From positions 3,433,001-3,497,000 of the forward strand of contig NZ_CP085344.1 of assembly GCF_020618415.1 (NCBI RefSeq): a stretch of DNA of 64,000 nucleotides, written 5' to 3'. Below are positions 49,516 to 57,500 of this stretch, piece by piece. How positions within the stretch are numbered: position 1 is the stretch's first letter; every line of letters starts with the position of its first letter. Under the pieces are notes generated by a model that was not told where the DNA came from, did no database searches, and saw only the letters and a program-made list of their open reading frames with translations. The DNA is from Cupriavidus sp. MP-37 (GTDB lineage Bacteria; Pseudomonadota; Gammaproteobacteria; Burkholderiales; Burkholderiaceae). A program made the position numbers and the translations under genes.

Positions 49516-50163
49516 CTATTCCGCGTCGGGCTGCGACTTCGGCTCCGCCTTCTGGAACGCCGGCAGGGCCATGCACGCTTCATAGATCTTCGCGATCGCC
49601 GGATAGCGCGCCACGTCGATATGGAAGCGCTGCGCGTTGAACACCTGCGGCACCAGGCACAGGTCAGCCAGCGTGGGCGTGTCGCCGAAGCAGAAGCGCC
49701 CGGCCTTGCCGCTGCGCTCCAGGTTGGCTTGCAGCGAGGCGAAGCCCAGCTCGATCCAGTGGCGGTACCACGCGTCTTTGACTTCGTCGGTCACTCCTAC
49801 CGTATGCTTCAGGTACTTCAGCACGCGCAGGTTGTTCAGCGGATGGATCTCGCAGGCGATCTCCTGCGCCAGGCCGCGCACATAGGCGCGGTCCAGCGCC
49901 GTGCCGGGCAGCAGTCTGGGCTCGGGGTGGACCTCGTCCAGGTATTCGACGATCGCCAGCGATTGCTGCAGCACGTGCTCGCCATCGGCCAGCGCCGGCA
50001 CCAGGCCGTCGGGGTTCACCGCGCGGAACTCCGGCTTGAGTTGCTGGCCGCCTTCCTTGAGCAGGTGCACCGGCACGTAGTCGTACGACAGGCCCTTGAG
50101 TTCCAGCGCAATACGCACGCGGAACGAGGCCGAGCTGCGGAAATAGCTGTAAAGCTTGAGCAT
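49516..50163 (-). CDS. Maleylacetoacetate/maleylpyruvate isomerase (zeta-class GST)
   Basis: 215 residues from the ATG at 50163. N-terminal thioredoxin-like domain with the zeta-class signature LYSYFRSSASFRVRIALELKG; glutathione-site residues NPDGLVPAL and QSLAIVEYLDE; C-terminal all-helical domain with GDTPTLADLCLVPQV. The enzyme isomerises a cis ring-cleavage product with glutathione. It overlaps functionally with the next gene: the FAA-hydrolase gene ends 4 bp before it, so the two are an operon. Length and partner fit both tyrosine (MaiA) and gentisate (NagL) pathways. Confidence 0.9.
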   Translation of the reverse strand: MLKLYSYFRSSASFRVRIALELKGLSYDYVPVHLLKEGGQQLKPEFRAVNPDGLVPALADGEHVLQQSLAIVEYLDEVHPEPRLLPGTALDRAYVRGLAQEIACEIHPLNNLRVLKYLKHTVGVTDEVKDAWYRHWIELGFASLQANLERSGKAGRFCFGDTPTLADLCLVPQVFNAQRFHIDVARYPAIAKIYEACMALPAFQKAEPKSQPDAE

Positions 50164-50167
50164 CGGT

Positions 50168-50869
50168 TCAGACCACCTTGATGATGAGATCGCCCACGCC
50201 GCCGACGTGGCACTGCATGACATCGCCCTTGACCACCGGACCCACGCCCTCGGGCGTGCCGCTGAAGATCAGGTCACCGGGCTGCAGCTCGAACAGCTTC
50301 GACAGGTACGACACCATCTCCGGCACCGACCAGATCAGGTCGGACAGATCGCCGCGCTGCTTTTCCACGCCGTTGACCGACAGCGTGACCTCGCCCGTCT
50401 CCGGATGGCCGATGTCCGACACCGGCACGATCGGCCCGATCGGCGCCGAGCGGTCGAAGGCCTTGCCGGTCTCCCACGGGCGGCCGGTCTTCTTCGATTC
50501 GTTCTGCAGGTCGCGGCGCGTCATGTCCAGGCCCACGGCATAGCCGAACACATGGCCGGCGGCCTGCTCGACCGGGATGTCGCGGCCGCCCTTGCCGATC
50601 GCCACCACCAGCTCCACTTCATAGTGGCAGTTGCTGGTGCCCGGCGGGTACGGGAAGGCGCCCTCGGTGCCGTCGGCGACATAGCTGACCGCATCGGAGG
50701 GCTTGCAGAAGAAGAACGGCGGCTCGCGGTCGGGGTCCGAACCCATTTCCCGGGCATGGGCGGCATAGTTGCGGCCGACGCAATACACGCGCCGGACCGG
50801 AAAGCTGGCGTGGCTGCCGCGCACGGGCACGCCAACGGGCGCGGGCGGGGCGAACACGAATTCGGTCAT
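50168..50869 (-). CDS. Fumarylacetoacetate hydrolase family protein, probably fumarylpyruvate hydrolase
   Basis: 233 residues from the ATG at 50869 (TGGAGAG upstream). FAA-hydrolase fold: [27 protein letters not shown] (the substrate loop of the short fumarylpyruvate-hydrolase type), the metal-binding [15 protein letters not shown] (Glu-x-Glu), and [18 protein letters not shown] near the end. It hydrolyses a ring-cleavage product to fumarate plus pyruvate or acetoacetate. The short form, without the N-terminal domain of true FAH, favours the gentisate route. No dioxygenase gene is in the window. Confidence 0.87.
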   Translation of the reverse strand: MTEFVFAPPAPVGVPVRGSHASFPVRRVYCVGRNYAAHAREMGSDPDREPPFFFCKPSDAVSYVADGTEGAFPYPPGTSNCHYEVELVVAIGKGGRDIPVEQAAGHVFGYAVGLDMTRRDLQNESKKTGRPWETGKAFDRSAPIGPIVPVSDIGHPETGEVTLSVNGVEKQRGDLSDLIWSVPEMVSYLSKLFELQPGDLIFSGTPEGVGPVVKGDVMQCHVGGVGDLIIKVV

Positions 50870-51076
50870 GCATCTCTCCAGATAGTTCTGATCGGTGCTG
50901 CGGCGGGGCCCGGTGCCGGGCGCAGCAGGGCCACAGGATACACCGCGGGCCGGGGCTGCGTACGGCCGCATACAATGAATCCAGGCACGCTCGCAGCACC
51001 GCCGCACCGGACTGGGGCGCCATGCCTGGCGCTGCCCGGCGCGAATCTTGCATGGCGCACTGCAACAGAGCCAGCC

Positions 51077-51718
51077 ATGACACGACGCCACCCGCCCCCC
51101 ACGCCCACGCTCGCGGCAGCGGCCCCCGCCACCGGCCGTGTGCTGCGCATCCTGCTCGTGCGCGACCCGCTCGACGCCGATCCGCTGAACGTCGAGACCA
51201 TCCGCAGCGGGCTGGTCAACGCCGGCTTCACCGAAATCCAGATCGTCGACGCCGACCTGCGGCTGCCCGACGTGATCACCGCCAGCCAGCCCGACATGCT
51301 GATCATCGCGTCCGAGTCCGCCGCGCGCGACACCATCGAGCACGTGTGCGTCTCGACCCAGCACGCACCGCGCCCTATCGTGCTGTTCACCGACAACGAC
51401 GACAGCCAGCGCATCAAGGCCGCCCTGAGCGCGGGCATTACCGCCTATATCGTCGACGGGCTGCGCGCCGAGCGCGTCAAGACCGTGCTCGACGTCGCCT
51501 ATGCGCGCTTCGAGCTGGACCAGCAGCTGCGCGCCGAACTCGACGCCACGCGGCTGAAGCTGGCCGAGCGCAAGGTGGTGGAGCGCGCCAAGGGCCTGCT
51601 GATGCAGGCGCGCGGGCTGAGCGAGGAAGACGCCTACAAGCGCCTGCGCAGCATGGCGATGGAACGCGGACTGAAGCTGGTCGATGCCGCGCAGCGCGTG
51701 ATCGACGTGATGGGCTGA
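51077..51718 (+). CDS. nasT: ANTAR-domain response regulator, NasT-like antiterminator
   Basis: 213 residues from the ATG at 51077. The N-terminal receiver-like domain (about 22-140) has only one Asp of the acidic pair (LLVRD, residue 30), and the phosphoacceptor position is Ala/Ser (LIIASES, 76-81), so it is probably not phosphorylated. The C-terminal ANTAR domain (about 155-210: [35 protein letters not shown]) binds paired hexaloop hairpins in nascent RNA and prevents termination. Exactly such hairpins lie downstream, before the nitrate transporter. The usual partner NasS is not next to it. It is divergent from the FAA-hydrolase gene. Confidence 0.9.
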   Translation: MTRRHPPPTPTLAAAAPATGRVLRILLVRDPLDADPLNVETIRSGLVNAGFTEIQIVDADLRLPDVITASQPDMLIIASESAARDTIEHVCVSTQHAPRPIVLFTDNDDSQRIKAALSAGITAYIVDGLRAERVKTVLDVAYARFELDQQLRAELDATRLKLAERKVVERAKGLLMQARGLSEEDAYKRLRSMAMERGLKLVDAAQRVIDVMG

Positions 51719-51749
51719 GCGCCCCGGGCTTGCCGCCGCGGTGCAACGC

Positions 51750-51766
51750 CGCACGCGGCTGGTGCG
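51750..51766 (+). promoter_or_regulatory. Possible NtrC enhancer site (GCAC-N7-GTGC)
   Basis: CGCAC-GCGGCTG-GTGCG resembles the NtrC consensus TGCAC-N7-GTGCA, with both outer T/A positions changed. It lies about 195 bp upstream of the predicted start, a usual enhancer distance. Weak on its own; supported by the sigma-54 promoter. Confidence 0.35.
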
Positions 51767-51934
51767 CTGCACGCTCGTGGCGCTTTCCCCGTATCCCCTG
51801 CATCCCCCGCCGCGCCGATCCCATTACCGCAGGACTGCGGCGATCGTGTCCGGACTGCGCCACCTGCGCACCGACCTCGCCCATTTCGCCCCGTTCCGGC
51901 ACAACGTTCCCCGAAATGCTGCACCGCACGATGC

Positions 51935-51950
51935 TGGCATACGCCTTGCG
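51935..51950 (+). promoter_or_regulatory. Sigma-54 (-24/-12) promoter of the nitrate transporter operon
   Basis: TGGCAT-ACGCC-TTGCG: GG at -25/-24 and GC at -13/-12 with exactly 10 nt between them, as RpoN requires; consensus TGGCACG-N4-TTGC. The predicted +1 is about 51961, the first base of the first ANTAR hairpin. Confidence 0.75.
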
Positions 51951-51960
51951 TCATGCAGGC

Positions 51961-52090
51961 ATCGGCCAACGGCGGCCGATGACAACTCAGGCGGACATGG
52001 CCATCGCGGGCCGCGTCACGCTACGGACAACGGCGTCCCCGCAGCGCACCGGTCTTCTGGCGAAGCCGGCCGCGCCAGGGGACGTTTTTT
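51961..52090 (+). promoter_or_regulatory. ANTAR-responsive leader: two hexaloop hairpins and a terminator
   Basis: Hairpin P1 at 51960-51981: CATCGGCC-[AACGGC]-GGCCGATG, 8 bp. Hairpin P2 at 52025-52038: GGAC-[AACGGC]-GTCC, with a possible outer helix CGCT/AGCG. Both loops have six bases with A at position 1 and G at position 4, the ANTAR recognition rule. A terminator at 52035-52090 pairs GTCCCC (52035-52040) with GGGGAC (52078-52083), with further inner pairs (GCGC/GCGC, CCGG/CCGG), then G and TTTTTT. The P2 3' arm GTCC is the start of the terminator stem, so P2 and the terminator exclude each other. The transporter ATG is at 52105. Confidence 0.85.
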
Positions 52091-52104
52091 CTTGGAGCCA
52101 TGCA

Positions 52105-53433
52105 ATGCCCTCTCGCCTCAGCCATGCCAGGCCGCTGCACGCAGCCGTCCAGATCCCCGGCGCCGCTGCCGACGCGGTACCGGCCAGCAGCGGCCGGCGC
52201 CGTGCGCTGGCCACCATCGCCGGTGCCAGCGTGATGACGCTGGTCGATCCGCTGGTGCGCGCCGGCGCCTGGGCGGCGGGCTCCGACGCGCCGGAGAAGA
52301 CCGAGGTGCGCATCGGCTTTATCCCGCTGACCGACTGCGCCTCGGTGGTCATGGCATCCACGCTCGGGCTCGACAAGAAGTACGGCATCAAGATCACGCC
52401 GACCAAGGAAGCCTCATGGGCCGGCGTGCGCGACAAGCTGGTCAACGGCGAACTGGACGCGGCCCACGTGCTTTACGGGCTGGTCTATGGCGTGCAGCTC
52501 GGCATCGGCGGGCCGAAGAAGGACATGGCCGTGCTGATGAGCCTGAACCACAACGGCCAGGCCATCACGCTGTCGTCCAAGCTGGCCGACAAGGGCGTCC
52601 GCGACGGCGCCAGCCTGAAAGCGCTGATGACGAAGGAAAAGCGCGACTACACCTTCGCCCAGACCTTCCCGACCGGCACGCACGCGATGTGGCTGTACTA
52701 CTGGCTGGCGGCCAACGGCATCGATCCGATGCAGGACGCCAAGGCCATCACGGTGCCGCCGCCGCAGATGGTGGCCAACATGCGCGTGGGCAATATGGAT
52801 GGCTTCTGCGTGGGCGAGCCGTGGGGCGCGCGCGCGATCGCCGACAAGATCGGCTTCACCGCCGAGACCACGCAGGCAATCTGGAAGAACCATCCGGAAA
52901 AGACGCTGGGCACCACCGCCGAGTTCGTGCAGAAGCATCCGAACACGGCGCGCGCGATGGTGGCGGCGGTGCTGGAGGCGTCGAAGTTCATCGACGCATC
53001 GGCCTCCAACCGCCGCAAGACCGCGGAAACCATCGCCGCCAAGTCCTATGTCAACACCGACATGGACATCATCCTCGACCGCATGCTGGGCCGCTACACC
53101 AACGGGCTTGGCAAGACCTGGGACGACCCCGACGCGATGAAGTTCTACCAGGATGGCAACGCGAACTTCCCGTTCCTGTCCGACGGCATGTGGTTCCTGA
53201 CGCAGCACAAGCGCTGGGGCCTGCTCAAGGCCCACCCGGATTACCTCGCCGTGGCCAGGCAGGTCAATCGCATCGACATCTACAAGCAGGCCGCCACCGC
53301 CGCGCAGGTGCCGCTGCCCAAGAGCGACATGCGCAGCTCGAAGCTCATCGACGGCGTGGTCTGGGACGGCAAGGACCCGAAAGCCTACGCCGACGGTTTC
53401 AAGATCAAGGCGGCAAGCACGCCGTCCGCCTGA
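52105..53433 (+). CDS. nrtA: Nitrate-type ABC transporter substrate-binding protein (NrtA/CmpA family)
   Basis: 442 residues from the ATG at 52105 (TTGGAGCC upstream). A twin-arginine-like signal (SSGRRRALATIAGASVMTLV, about 28-47) precedes the NrtA domain: EVRIGFIPLTDCASVVMASTLGLDKKYGI, WAGVRDKLVNGELDAAHVLYGLVYG, and a late GDG/WFLTQHKRWG block. The family binds nitrate, nitrite or bicarbonate in the periplasm. Position after an ANTAR leader argues for nitrate. It is followed by the permease (31 bp) and the ATPase. NasS, the cytoplasmic NrtA-like sensor, lacks a signal, so this is not NasS. Confidence 0.9.
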   Translation: MPSRLSHARPLHAAVQIPGAAADAVPASSGRRRALATIAGASVMTLVDPLVRAGAWAAGSDAPEKTEVRIGFIPLTDCASVVMASTLGLDKKYGIKITPTKEASWAGVRDKLVNGELDAAHVLYGLVYGVQLGIGGPKKDMAVLMSLNHNGQAITLSSKLADKGVRDGASLKALMTKEKRDYTFAQTFPTGTHAMWLYYWLAANGIDPMQDAKAITVPPPQMVANMRVGNMDGFCVGEPWGARAIADKIGFTAETTQAIWKNHPEKTLGTTAEFVQKHPNTARAMVAAVLEASKFIDASASNRRKTAETIAAKSYVNTDMDIILDRMLGRYTNGLGKTWDDPDAMKFYQDGNANFPFLSDGMWFLTQHKRWGLLKAHPDYLAVARQVNRIDIYKQAATAAQVPLPKSDMRSSKLIDGVVWDGKDPKAYADGFKIKAASTPSA

Positions 53434-53464
53434 TCCGCAGTGCCCCTGACGAAAGGAGCCCGAC

Positions 53465-54355
53465 GTGAATGCCATTGCCCCCACCACGCCCGATGCCGCA
53501 GCCGATCCCGACACCAAGGAGCGGGCGCGCCGGCGCGAGCAGGAAATCGCCGCGCAGGCCCGGCGCGCGGCACGCCGCGAGGCCGCCGCCGCGCTGGTGC
53601 TCAAGGCCGTGCCGCCGCTGCTGGGCTTCGCCCTGTTCGTGCTGGCCTGGCACGGCATCGCCACCATGATCCCGGCCATCCCCACACCGGGCGCGACCTG
53701 GAACGCCGCGGTGCCGCTGTTCGCCGACCCGTTCTACCGCAACGGGCCCAATGACCAGGGCATCGGCTGGAACGTGCTGGCGTCGCTGACGCGCGTGGCG
53801 GCGGGCTTCGGCCTGGCCGCGCTGGTCGGCATCCCGGCCGGCTTCGTGATCGGGCGCTTCGCCTTCCTGAACGCGATGGCCGCGCCGGTGATCAGCCTGC
53901 TGCGGCCGGTCTCGCCGCTGGCATGGCTGCCGATCGGGCTGCTGCTGTTCAAGGCGGCCAATCCCGCCGCGATCTGGGCGATCTTCATCTGCTCGATCTG
54001 GCCGATGGTGATCAACACCGCGGTGGGTGTCACGCGCGTGCCGCAGGACTACCTGAACGTGGCGCGCGTGCTCGACCTGTCCGAGTGGAAGGTGTTCACG
54101 CGCGTGCTGTTGCCCGCGGTGCTGCCCTACATGCTGACCGGCGTGCGGCTGTCGATCGGCACGGCCTGGCTGGTGATCGTCGCGGCCGAGATGCTGACCG
54201 GCGGCACCGGCATCGGCTTCTGGCTGTGGGACGAGTGGAACAACCTGAAGGTCGAGCACATCGTGATCGCGATCTTCGTGATCGGCCTGATCGGCCTGCT
54301 GCTGGAGCATGCGCTGCTGGCGCTGGCCCGGCGCTTCAGCTACGGCACGCATTGA
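53465..54355 (+). CDS. nrtB: Nitrate ABC transporter permease
   Basis: 296 residues from a GTG at 53465, with AAAGGAG upstream. A charged Arg/Ala-rich N-terminus (about 15-45) precedes six membrane segments of the BPD_transp_1 type. The EAA-like loop reads DYLNVARVLDLSEWKVFTRVLLPAVLPYMLTGVRLSIG, typical for NrtB/SsuC. It forms the inner-membrane channel with the next gene's ATPase. 18 bp separate it from the ATPase gene. Confidence 0.92.
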   Translation: MNAIAPTTPDAAADPDTKERARRREQEIAAQARRAARREAAAALVLKAVPPLLGFALFVLAWHGIATMIPAIPTPGATWNAAVPLFADPFYRNGPNDQGIGWNVLASLTRVAAGFGLAALVGIPAGFVIGRFAFLNAMAAPVISLLRPVSPLAWLPIGLLLFKAANPAAIWAIFICSIWPMVINTAVGVTRVPQDYLNVARVLDLSEWKVFTRVLLPAVLPYMLTGVRLSIGTAWLVIVAAEMLTGGTGIGFWLWDEWNNLKVEHIVIAIFVIGLIGLLLEHALLALARRFSYGTH

Positions 54356-54373
54356 CTGCGCGGGAGAAACGCC

Positions 54374-55177
54374 ATGGACAAGTTCGTCAGCATTGAAAGC
54401 GTCGGCCAGACCTTCAAGACCCGCAAGGGCCCGTTCGTCGCGCTGCGCGACATCCACCTGCACATCGCCGAGGGCGAGTTCATCACGCTGATCGGCCACT
54501 CCGGCTGCGGCAAGTCCACGCTGCTGAACCTGCTGGCGGGACTGGCCACGCCCACCGCCGGCGCGCTGATCTGCGCCGGGCGCGAAATCGACGGCCCCGG
54601 CCCGGAGCGCGCGGTGGTGTTCCAGAACCATTCGCTGCTGCCGTGGCTGACCTGTTTCGAGAACGTCTACCTGGGCGTGGAAGGGGTCTTTGCAGCCAGC
54701 GAGGACAAGGCGCAGCTCCGGGCGCGCACGCACGACACGCTGGCGCTGGTGGGCCTGAGCCACGCCGAGGGCAAATATCCGCACGAGATCTCCGGCGGCA
54801 TGAAGCAGCGCGTGGGCATTGCCCGCGCGCTGGCGATGGCGCCCAAGGTGCTGCTGATGGACGAGCCCTTCGGCGCGCTGGATGCGCTCACGCGGGCGCA
54901 CCTGCAGGACGAGCTGATCAAGATCGTCGCGCGCACGCGCAGCACGGTGGTGATGGTGACGCACGATGTCGACGAGGCGGTGCTGCTGGCGGACCGCATC
55001 GTGATGATGACCAACGGCCCGGCGGCCACCATCGGCGACATCCTCAAGGTCGACCTGCCGCGCCCGCGCGACCGCGTGGCGCTGGCGGACGACCCGTCCT
55101 ACCATCGCTGCCGCACCGCGGTGCTGGACTTCCTCTATCGCAAGCAGCGCAACCCCGCTCTGCAGCAAGCGGCCTAG
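54374..55177 (+). CDS. nrtD: Nitrate ABC transporter ATP-binding protein
   Basis: 267 residues. Walker A GHSGCGKST, Q-loop VFQNHSLLPWLTCFENVYLGV, signature ISGGMKQRVGIARAL, Walker B VLLMDEPFGALDALT. It lacks the C-terminal NrtA-like domain of cyanobacterial NrtC and so is the NrtD/NasD type, acting as a homodimer with the permease. Gene order regulator-leader-binding protein-permease-ATPase is complete. Ends 86 bp before ybiB. Confidence 0.93.
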   Translation: MDKFVSIESVGQTFKTRKGPFVALRDIHLHIAEGEFITLIGHSGCGKSTLLNLLAGLATPTAGALICAGREIDGPGPERAVVFQNHSLLPWLTCFENVYLGVEGVFAASEDKAQLRARTHDTLALVGLSHAEGKYPHEISGGMKQRVGIARALAMAPKVLLMDEPFGALDALTRAHLQDELIKIVARTRSTVVMVTHDVDEAVLLADRIVMMTNGPAATIGDILKVDLPRPRDRVALADDPSYHRCRTAVLDFLYRKQRNPALQQAA

Positions 55178-55262
55178 CCGCATGGCGGGAGCGCCGGGCG
55201 GCCATGGGCGAGGCCGCCGCGCTCCGCTATCATGAACCCAGCACACACTCCCCCACGCCGCC

Positions 55263-56261
55263 ATGACCACCACCGCAGCCCCATTTCCCGCCGCCCGCTA
55301 TATCAAGGAGATCGGCCGCGGCGTCAACGGCGCGCGCGCGCTGCCGCGCGAGGACGCGCAGGCGTTGTTCGACGCCATGCTGGCGGGCCGCGTGTCCGAC
55401 CTGGAGCTGGGCGCCATCCTGATGGCCTATCGCATCAAGGGCGAGGCCCCGCACGAGCTGGCCGGCATGCTGGAGGCCGCGCATGCGCACTGCGAGCCGC
55501 TGCCGGCGCCGCCGGACCGGCAGGTGGTGGTGATTCCCAGCTACAACGGCGCACGCAAGCAGCCCAACCTGGTGCCGCTGCTGGCACTGCTGCTGGCGCG
55601 CGAAGGCATCCCCGTGCTGGTGCATGGCACGCGCGTGTTCGAGGGGCGCGTGACCAGCATGGCGCTGTTCGAGGCGCTGGGCGTGCCCTTGTGCGCGAGC
55701 ACCGCCGAAGCCTCGGCAAGGCTGCGCGATGGCCATGGCGACGCCAATGGCCCGCTGGCGGTGTTGCCGGTGGACGTGCTGTCGCCCGGGCTGTCACGGC
55801 TGCTGGAGCGGCGCACCGTGATCGGCCTGCGCAATTCGTCGCATACGGTGGCCAAGATGCTGCAGCCGGTGGGCGAGCATTCGCCCGCCGAAGGCCTGCG
55901 GCTGTACAGCTACACCCACCCCGAATACCGCGAGACGCTGACCGACTACTTCTCGCACGAACCCGCCAACGTGCTGCTGGCACGCGGCACCGAGGGCGAG
56001 GTGGTGGCCGATGCCCGCCGCACCGGCCGCATCGACTGGCTGCATGAAGGCCACCAGCAGACGCTGGTGGGCCAGGCCGGGGGCTCGATCGGTGACGTGC
56101 CGGAGCTGCCGCCGGGCAGCGATGCCGGGCTGACCGTGGCCTGGATCCGGCGCGTGCTGGACGGCGCGGTGCCGGTGCCGGCGCCCATCACCATCCAGGT
56201 CGAGGCCATCCGCGAATGCCTGCGCCAGGGCACGCGCGTCACCTGGGCGAGCCCGGTCTGA
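55263..56261 (+). CDS. ybiB: YbiB-type DNA-binding protein, TrpD2 family
   Basis: 332 residues with the anthranilate phosphoribosyltransferase-like fold: an N-terminal helical domain (LPREDAQALFDAMLAGRVSDLELGAILMAYRIKGE) and an alpha/beta domain (VVVIPSYNGARKQPNLVPLLALLLAREGIPVLVHG, RNSSHTVAKMLQPVG). Key TrpD PRPP-site residues such as GDG are not seen; E. coli YbiB/TrpD2 binds nucleic acid instead and is linked to the SOS response. It follows the nitrate transporter genes on the same strand, and this position may be read-through only. It is convergent to the pirin gene. Confidence 0.88.
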   Translation: MTTTAAPFPAARYIKEIGRGVNGARALPREDAQALFDAMLAGRVSDLELGAILMAYRIKGEAPHELAGMLEAAHAHCEPLPAPPDRQVVVIPSYNGARKQPNLVPLLALLLAREGIPVLVHGTRVFEGRVTSMALFEALGVPLCASTAEASARLRDGHGDANGPLAVLPVDVLSPGLSRLLERRTVIGLRNSSHTVAKMLQPVGEHSPAEGLRLYSYTHPEYRETLTDYFSHEPANVLLARGTEGEVVADARRTGRIDWLHEGHQQTLVGQAGGSIGDVPELPPGSDAGLTVAWIRRVLDGAVPVPAPITIQVEAIRECLRQGTRVTWASPV

Positions 56262-56280
56262 GCCGGCCCCGGGATACCCC

Positions 56281-57156
56281 TCAGGGCTTGCGCGGAGGCA
56301 GCGGAATGCGCTCGGTCTCGCCGGGCACGTGCGGGAACTGATCGTCCTCCCAGCGCTGGGCCGCAGCCTCGATCGCCACCTTGCTGCTGGCAACGAAGTT
56401 CCAGTAGATAAAGCGGTGCCCGTCGGTCGGGTCGCCGCCCAGCAGCATCACTCGCGACGGCGCCGTGGCCGTCAGCGTCGCCGGCTGGCCCGGCGTCAGC
56501 ACCACCATGTGCTCGGCCGGCAGCGGCTCGCCGTCGAGCGCGACCGCGCCGTCGACCGGATAGATGCCGCGCTCGGCGTGCTCGGCGGGGATCTCCACGC
56601 TGGCGCCCGCGTCCAGCTCGATCGCCACGTACAGGGTGCGGCTGAAGACCTTGACCGGCGAGGTCAGGCCAAAGGCATCGCCGGCGATCACCACCATGCG
56701 CAGCCCCGGCCGCTCGATGCGCGGCAGCGTGGCGGCGGGGTGGTGGAAAAACGATGGTTCGGCGCCCTCATGCTGCTGCGGCAGCGCCACCCAAGTCTGG
56801 ATGCCATGCAGGCGCGCGCCCTCTGGGCGCACATGCGCGGGCGAACGCTCCGAGTGCACGATACCGTGGCCGGCAGTCATCCAGTTGACGTCGCCCGGAC
56901 GGATCGCCTGGTCGCTGCCCAGGCTGTCGCGATGGATGATCTCGCCCTCGAACAGATACGTCACCGTGGCCAGCCCGATATGGGGATGCGGCCGCACATC
57001 GGCGCCCTGCCCCGGCGGCAGCTGCACCGGTCCCATATGGTCGAAGAAGATAAACGGCCCGACGGTCTGGGTCGCCGCGGCCGGCAGCAGCCGGCGCACG
57101 GTGAAATCGCCCAGGTCGCGCACATGCGGCTTGAGCAAGTGTTCGATAGCAGACAT
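56281..57156 (-). CDS. Pirin family protein (cupin)
   Basis: 291 residues from the ATG at 57156, with GGAGGAG upstream. N-terminal cupin with the pirin metal motif: GPFIFFDHMGP, RPHPHIGLATVTYLFEGEIIHRDS (His-x-His and Glu ligands) and TAGHGIVHSE. The C-terminal cupin has GQPATLTATAPSRVMLLGGDP and the pirin-typical YWNFVASS. Pirins bind iron; some are quercetin dioxygenases, others redox regulators. Its role here is not predictable. It is divergent from rpoH (344 bp gap). Confidence 0.9.
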   Translation of the reverse strand: MSAIEHLLKPHVRDLGDFTVRRLLPAAATQTVGPFIFFDHMGPVQLPPGQGADVRPHPHIGLATVTYLFEGEIIHRDSLGSDQAIRPGDVNWMTAGHGIVHSERSPAHVRPEGARLHGIQTWVALPQQHEGAEPSFFHHPAATLPRIERPGLRMVVIAGDAFGLTSPVKVFSRTLYVAIELDAGASVEIPAEHAERGIYPVDGAVALDGEPLPAEHMVVLTPGQPATLTATAPSRVMLLGGDPTDGHRFIYWNFVASSKVAIEAAAQRWEDDQFPHVPGETERIPLPPRKP

Positions 57157-57500
57157 AACTCCTCCGATCCGATAAGAGAGGCTCGCAAGCATGCCACTGC
57201 GCCGCCCGCCGGTCGAGTGTAGCCGGTGCTGGAACAGAGCATTGCAGCGGCGGGCAGAACCCCGATGCCATGCTTCGCTCTAATTACCAGTGCGCGGTGA
57301 CAGGGGTATCGTTGCCGTCTCTTTATGATCCTCCTGGCTATCCGATCAGGCGGAGCAATACCCGGGAACTATCGGAGCCACCGGAACTCCAATTAGCACT
57401 CACCCGGCCAGAGTGCTAAGATGTGTTGCAGTGCCGCCGATCCCCAAGGGAGCCGCGGCGCACCGGCAACCAAACCGCCGGACCCGAAAGGAGCCATTGA
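57157..57500 (+). promoter_or_regulatory. rpoH upstream region, 344 bp
   Basis: Divergent control region of the pirin gene and rpoH. It contains the CIRCE operator at 57393-57419. TATGAT at about 57325 is a possible -10, without a good -35. I see no sigma-32-type promoter (CTTGAAA/CCCCAT). Confidence 0.5.
57393..57419. promoter_or_regulatory. CIRCE operator (HrcA-binding site) upstream of rpoH
   Basis: TTAGCACTC (57393-57401), 9-nt spacer ACCCGGCCA, GAGTGCTAA (57411-57419): identical to the CIRCE consensus in all 18 arm positions. HrcA, stabilised by GroE, represses through this site. It is 81 bp before the rpoH GTG. Confidence 0.95.
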
